Part shown: piece by piece, positions 19,873 to 19,974 of the stretch
Position numbering within the stretch: position 1 is the stretch's first letter
How the letters are laid out: every line of letters starts with the position of its first letter
Assembly (NCBI GenBank): GCA_009776345.1
Contig: WRLS01000019.1
Coordinates: 1-19,974 of the forward strand
From: Oscillospiraceae bacterium
GTDB lineage: Bacteria; Bacillota; Clostridia; Oscillospirales; Ruminococcaceae
Reading direction: 5' to 3'
DNA length: 19,974 nucleotides
The notes under the pieces: model-generated
What the model was told of the DNA's origin: nothing
The model's input: only the letters and a program-made list of their open reading frames with translations
The model's database searches: none
Made by a program: the position numbers and the translations under genes

Positions 19873-19951
19873 CCGCTCAAGCCGCGGGGGCTGTTACTTT
19901 GCAACGCGGCAAAGTAACCAAAGCGCGCCGGGGAGACCCCGGACCCCCATT
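19873..19951 (-). repeat. Right copy of window-framing inverted repeat
   Basis: Reverse complement of 1-79 with four mismatches, containing the same GTTACTTTGC/GCAAAGTAAC hairpin. The 23 bases beyond it (19952-19974) have no match at the left end. Confidence 0.85.
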
Positions 19952-19974
19952 TCGACAAGACGCATAGATTAGTG

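Overview
The window looks like chromosomal DNA of an uncultured Gram-positive Clostridia-type bacterium, most likely in or near Oscillospirales. Reasons are strong GGAGG-type ribosome binding sites, short tightly packed operons, a Firmicutes-type LexA, a clostridial short 3-phosphoglycerate dehydrogenase with ACT domain, an EcfA1-EcfA2-EcfT module, and GC-rich coding sequence with repeat-packed spacers. The lineage is inferred from general resemblance and was not tested. All 21 genes lie on the + strand. The first and last ~79 bases are inverted copies of one another, so this may be a whole contig that broke at a dispersed repeat.

Layout. (1) 220-3335: a compact operon with a NERD-domain membrane protein, an MNT nucleotidyltransferase and HEPN partner, a GNAT acetyltransferase, and serC. 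(2) 3667-4824: serA, separated from serC by a repeat block; together they carry two of the three steps to serine, and serB is absent. (3) 5194-7752: an MBOAT O-acyltransferase and a DHHW/AlgJ-like partner, a cassette for acetylating an exported polymer. (4) 7788-9466: a uroporphyrinogen-decarboxylase-family protein and a three-module zinc-ribbon protein. (5) 9928-11133: a MocR/KAT-type aminotransferase with the best promoter in the window. (6) 11411-15092: trpS, a BrnT/BrnA toxin-antitoxin pair, lexA, tyrS and a small antitoxin-like protein. (7) 15697-19704: a P-loop kinase, ecfA1, a HicB/HicA pair, a second GNAT, ecfA2 and ecfT. The vitamin/ion transporter core is thus interrupted by a toxin-antitoxin cassette that has its own promoter; no S component is present, so it probably serves S components encoded elsewhere.

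The spacers are the most unusual part. Nearly every gap over 200 bases is a mosaic of a few repeat families: (a) hairpins whose arms are four 7-base units plus a trinucleotide (AGGTTTT-type left, CCTAAAA-type right) around a ~30-base loop; (b) ~25-base palindromes starting GTAGGG, often in inverted pairs; (c) a 175-base nested palindromic element in three copies, one of which has its central part inverted relative to its outer arms; (d) TTATGNA heptad arrays, which supply stop codons to two genes; (e) a CCCCCTTCG-hairpin composite before serA. No RayT-type or other transposase is encoded here, so any mobilising enzyme must act in trans.

There are three toxin-antitoxin-like pairs (MNT/HEPN, BrnTA, HicBA) and one orphan antitoxin-like gene in under 17 kb. 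No tRNA, rRNA, CRISPR array, T-box or riboswitch was recognised.
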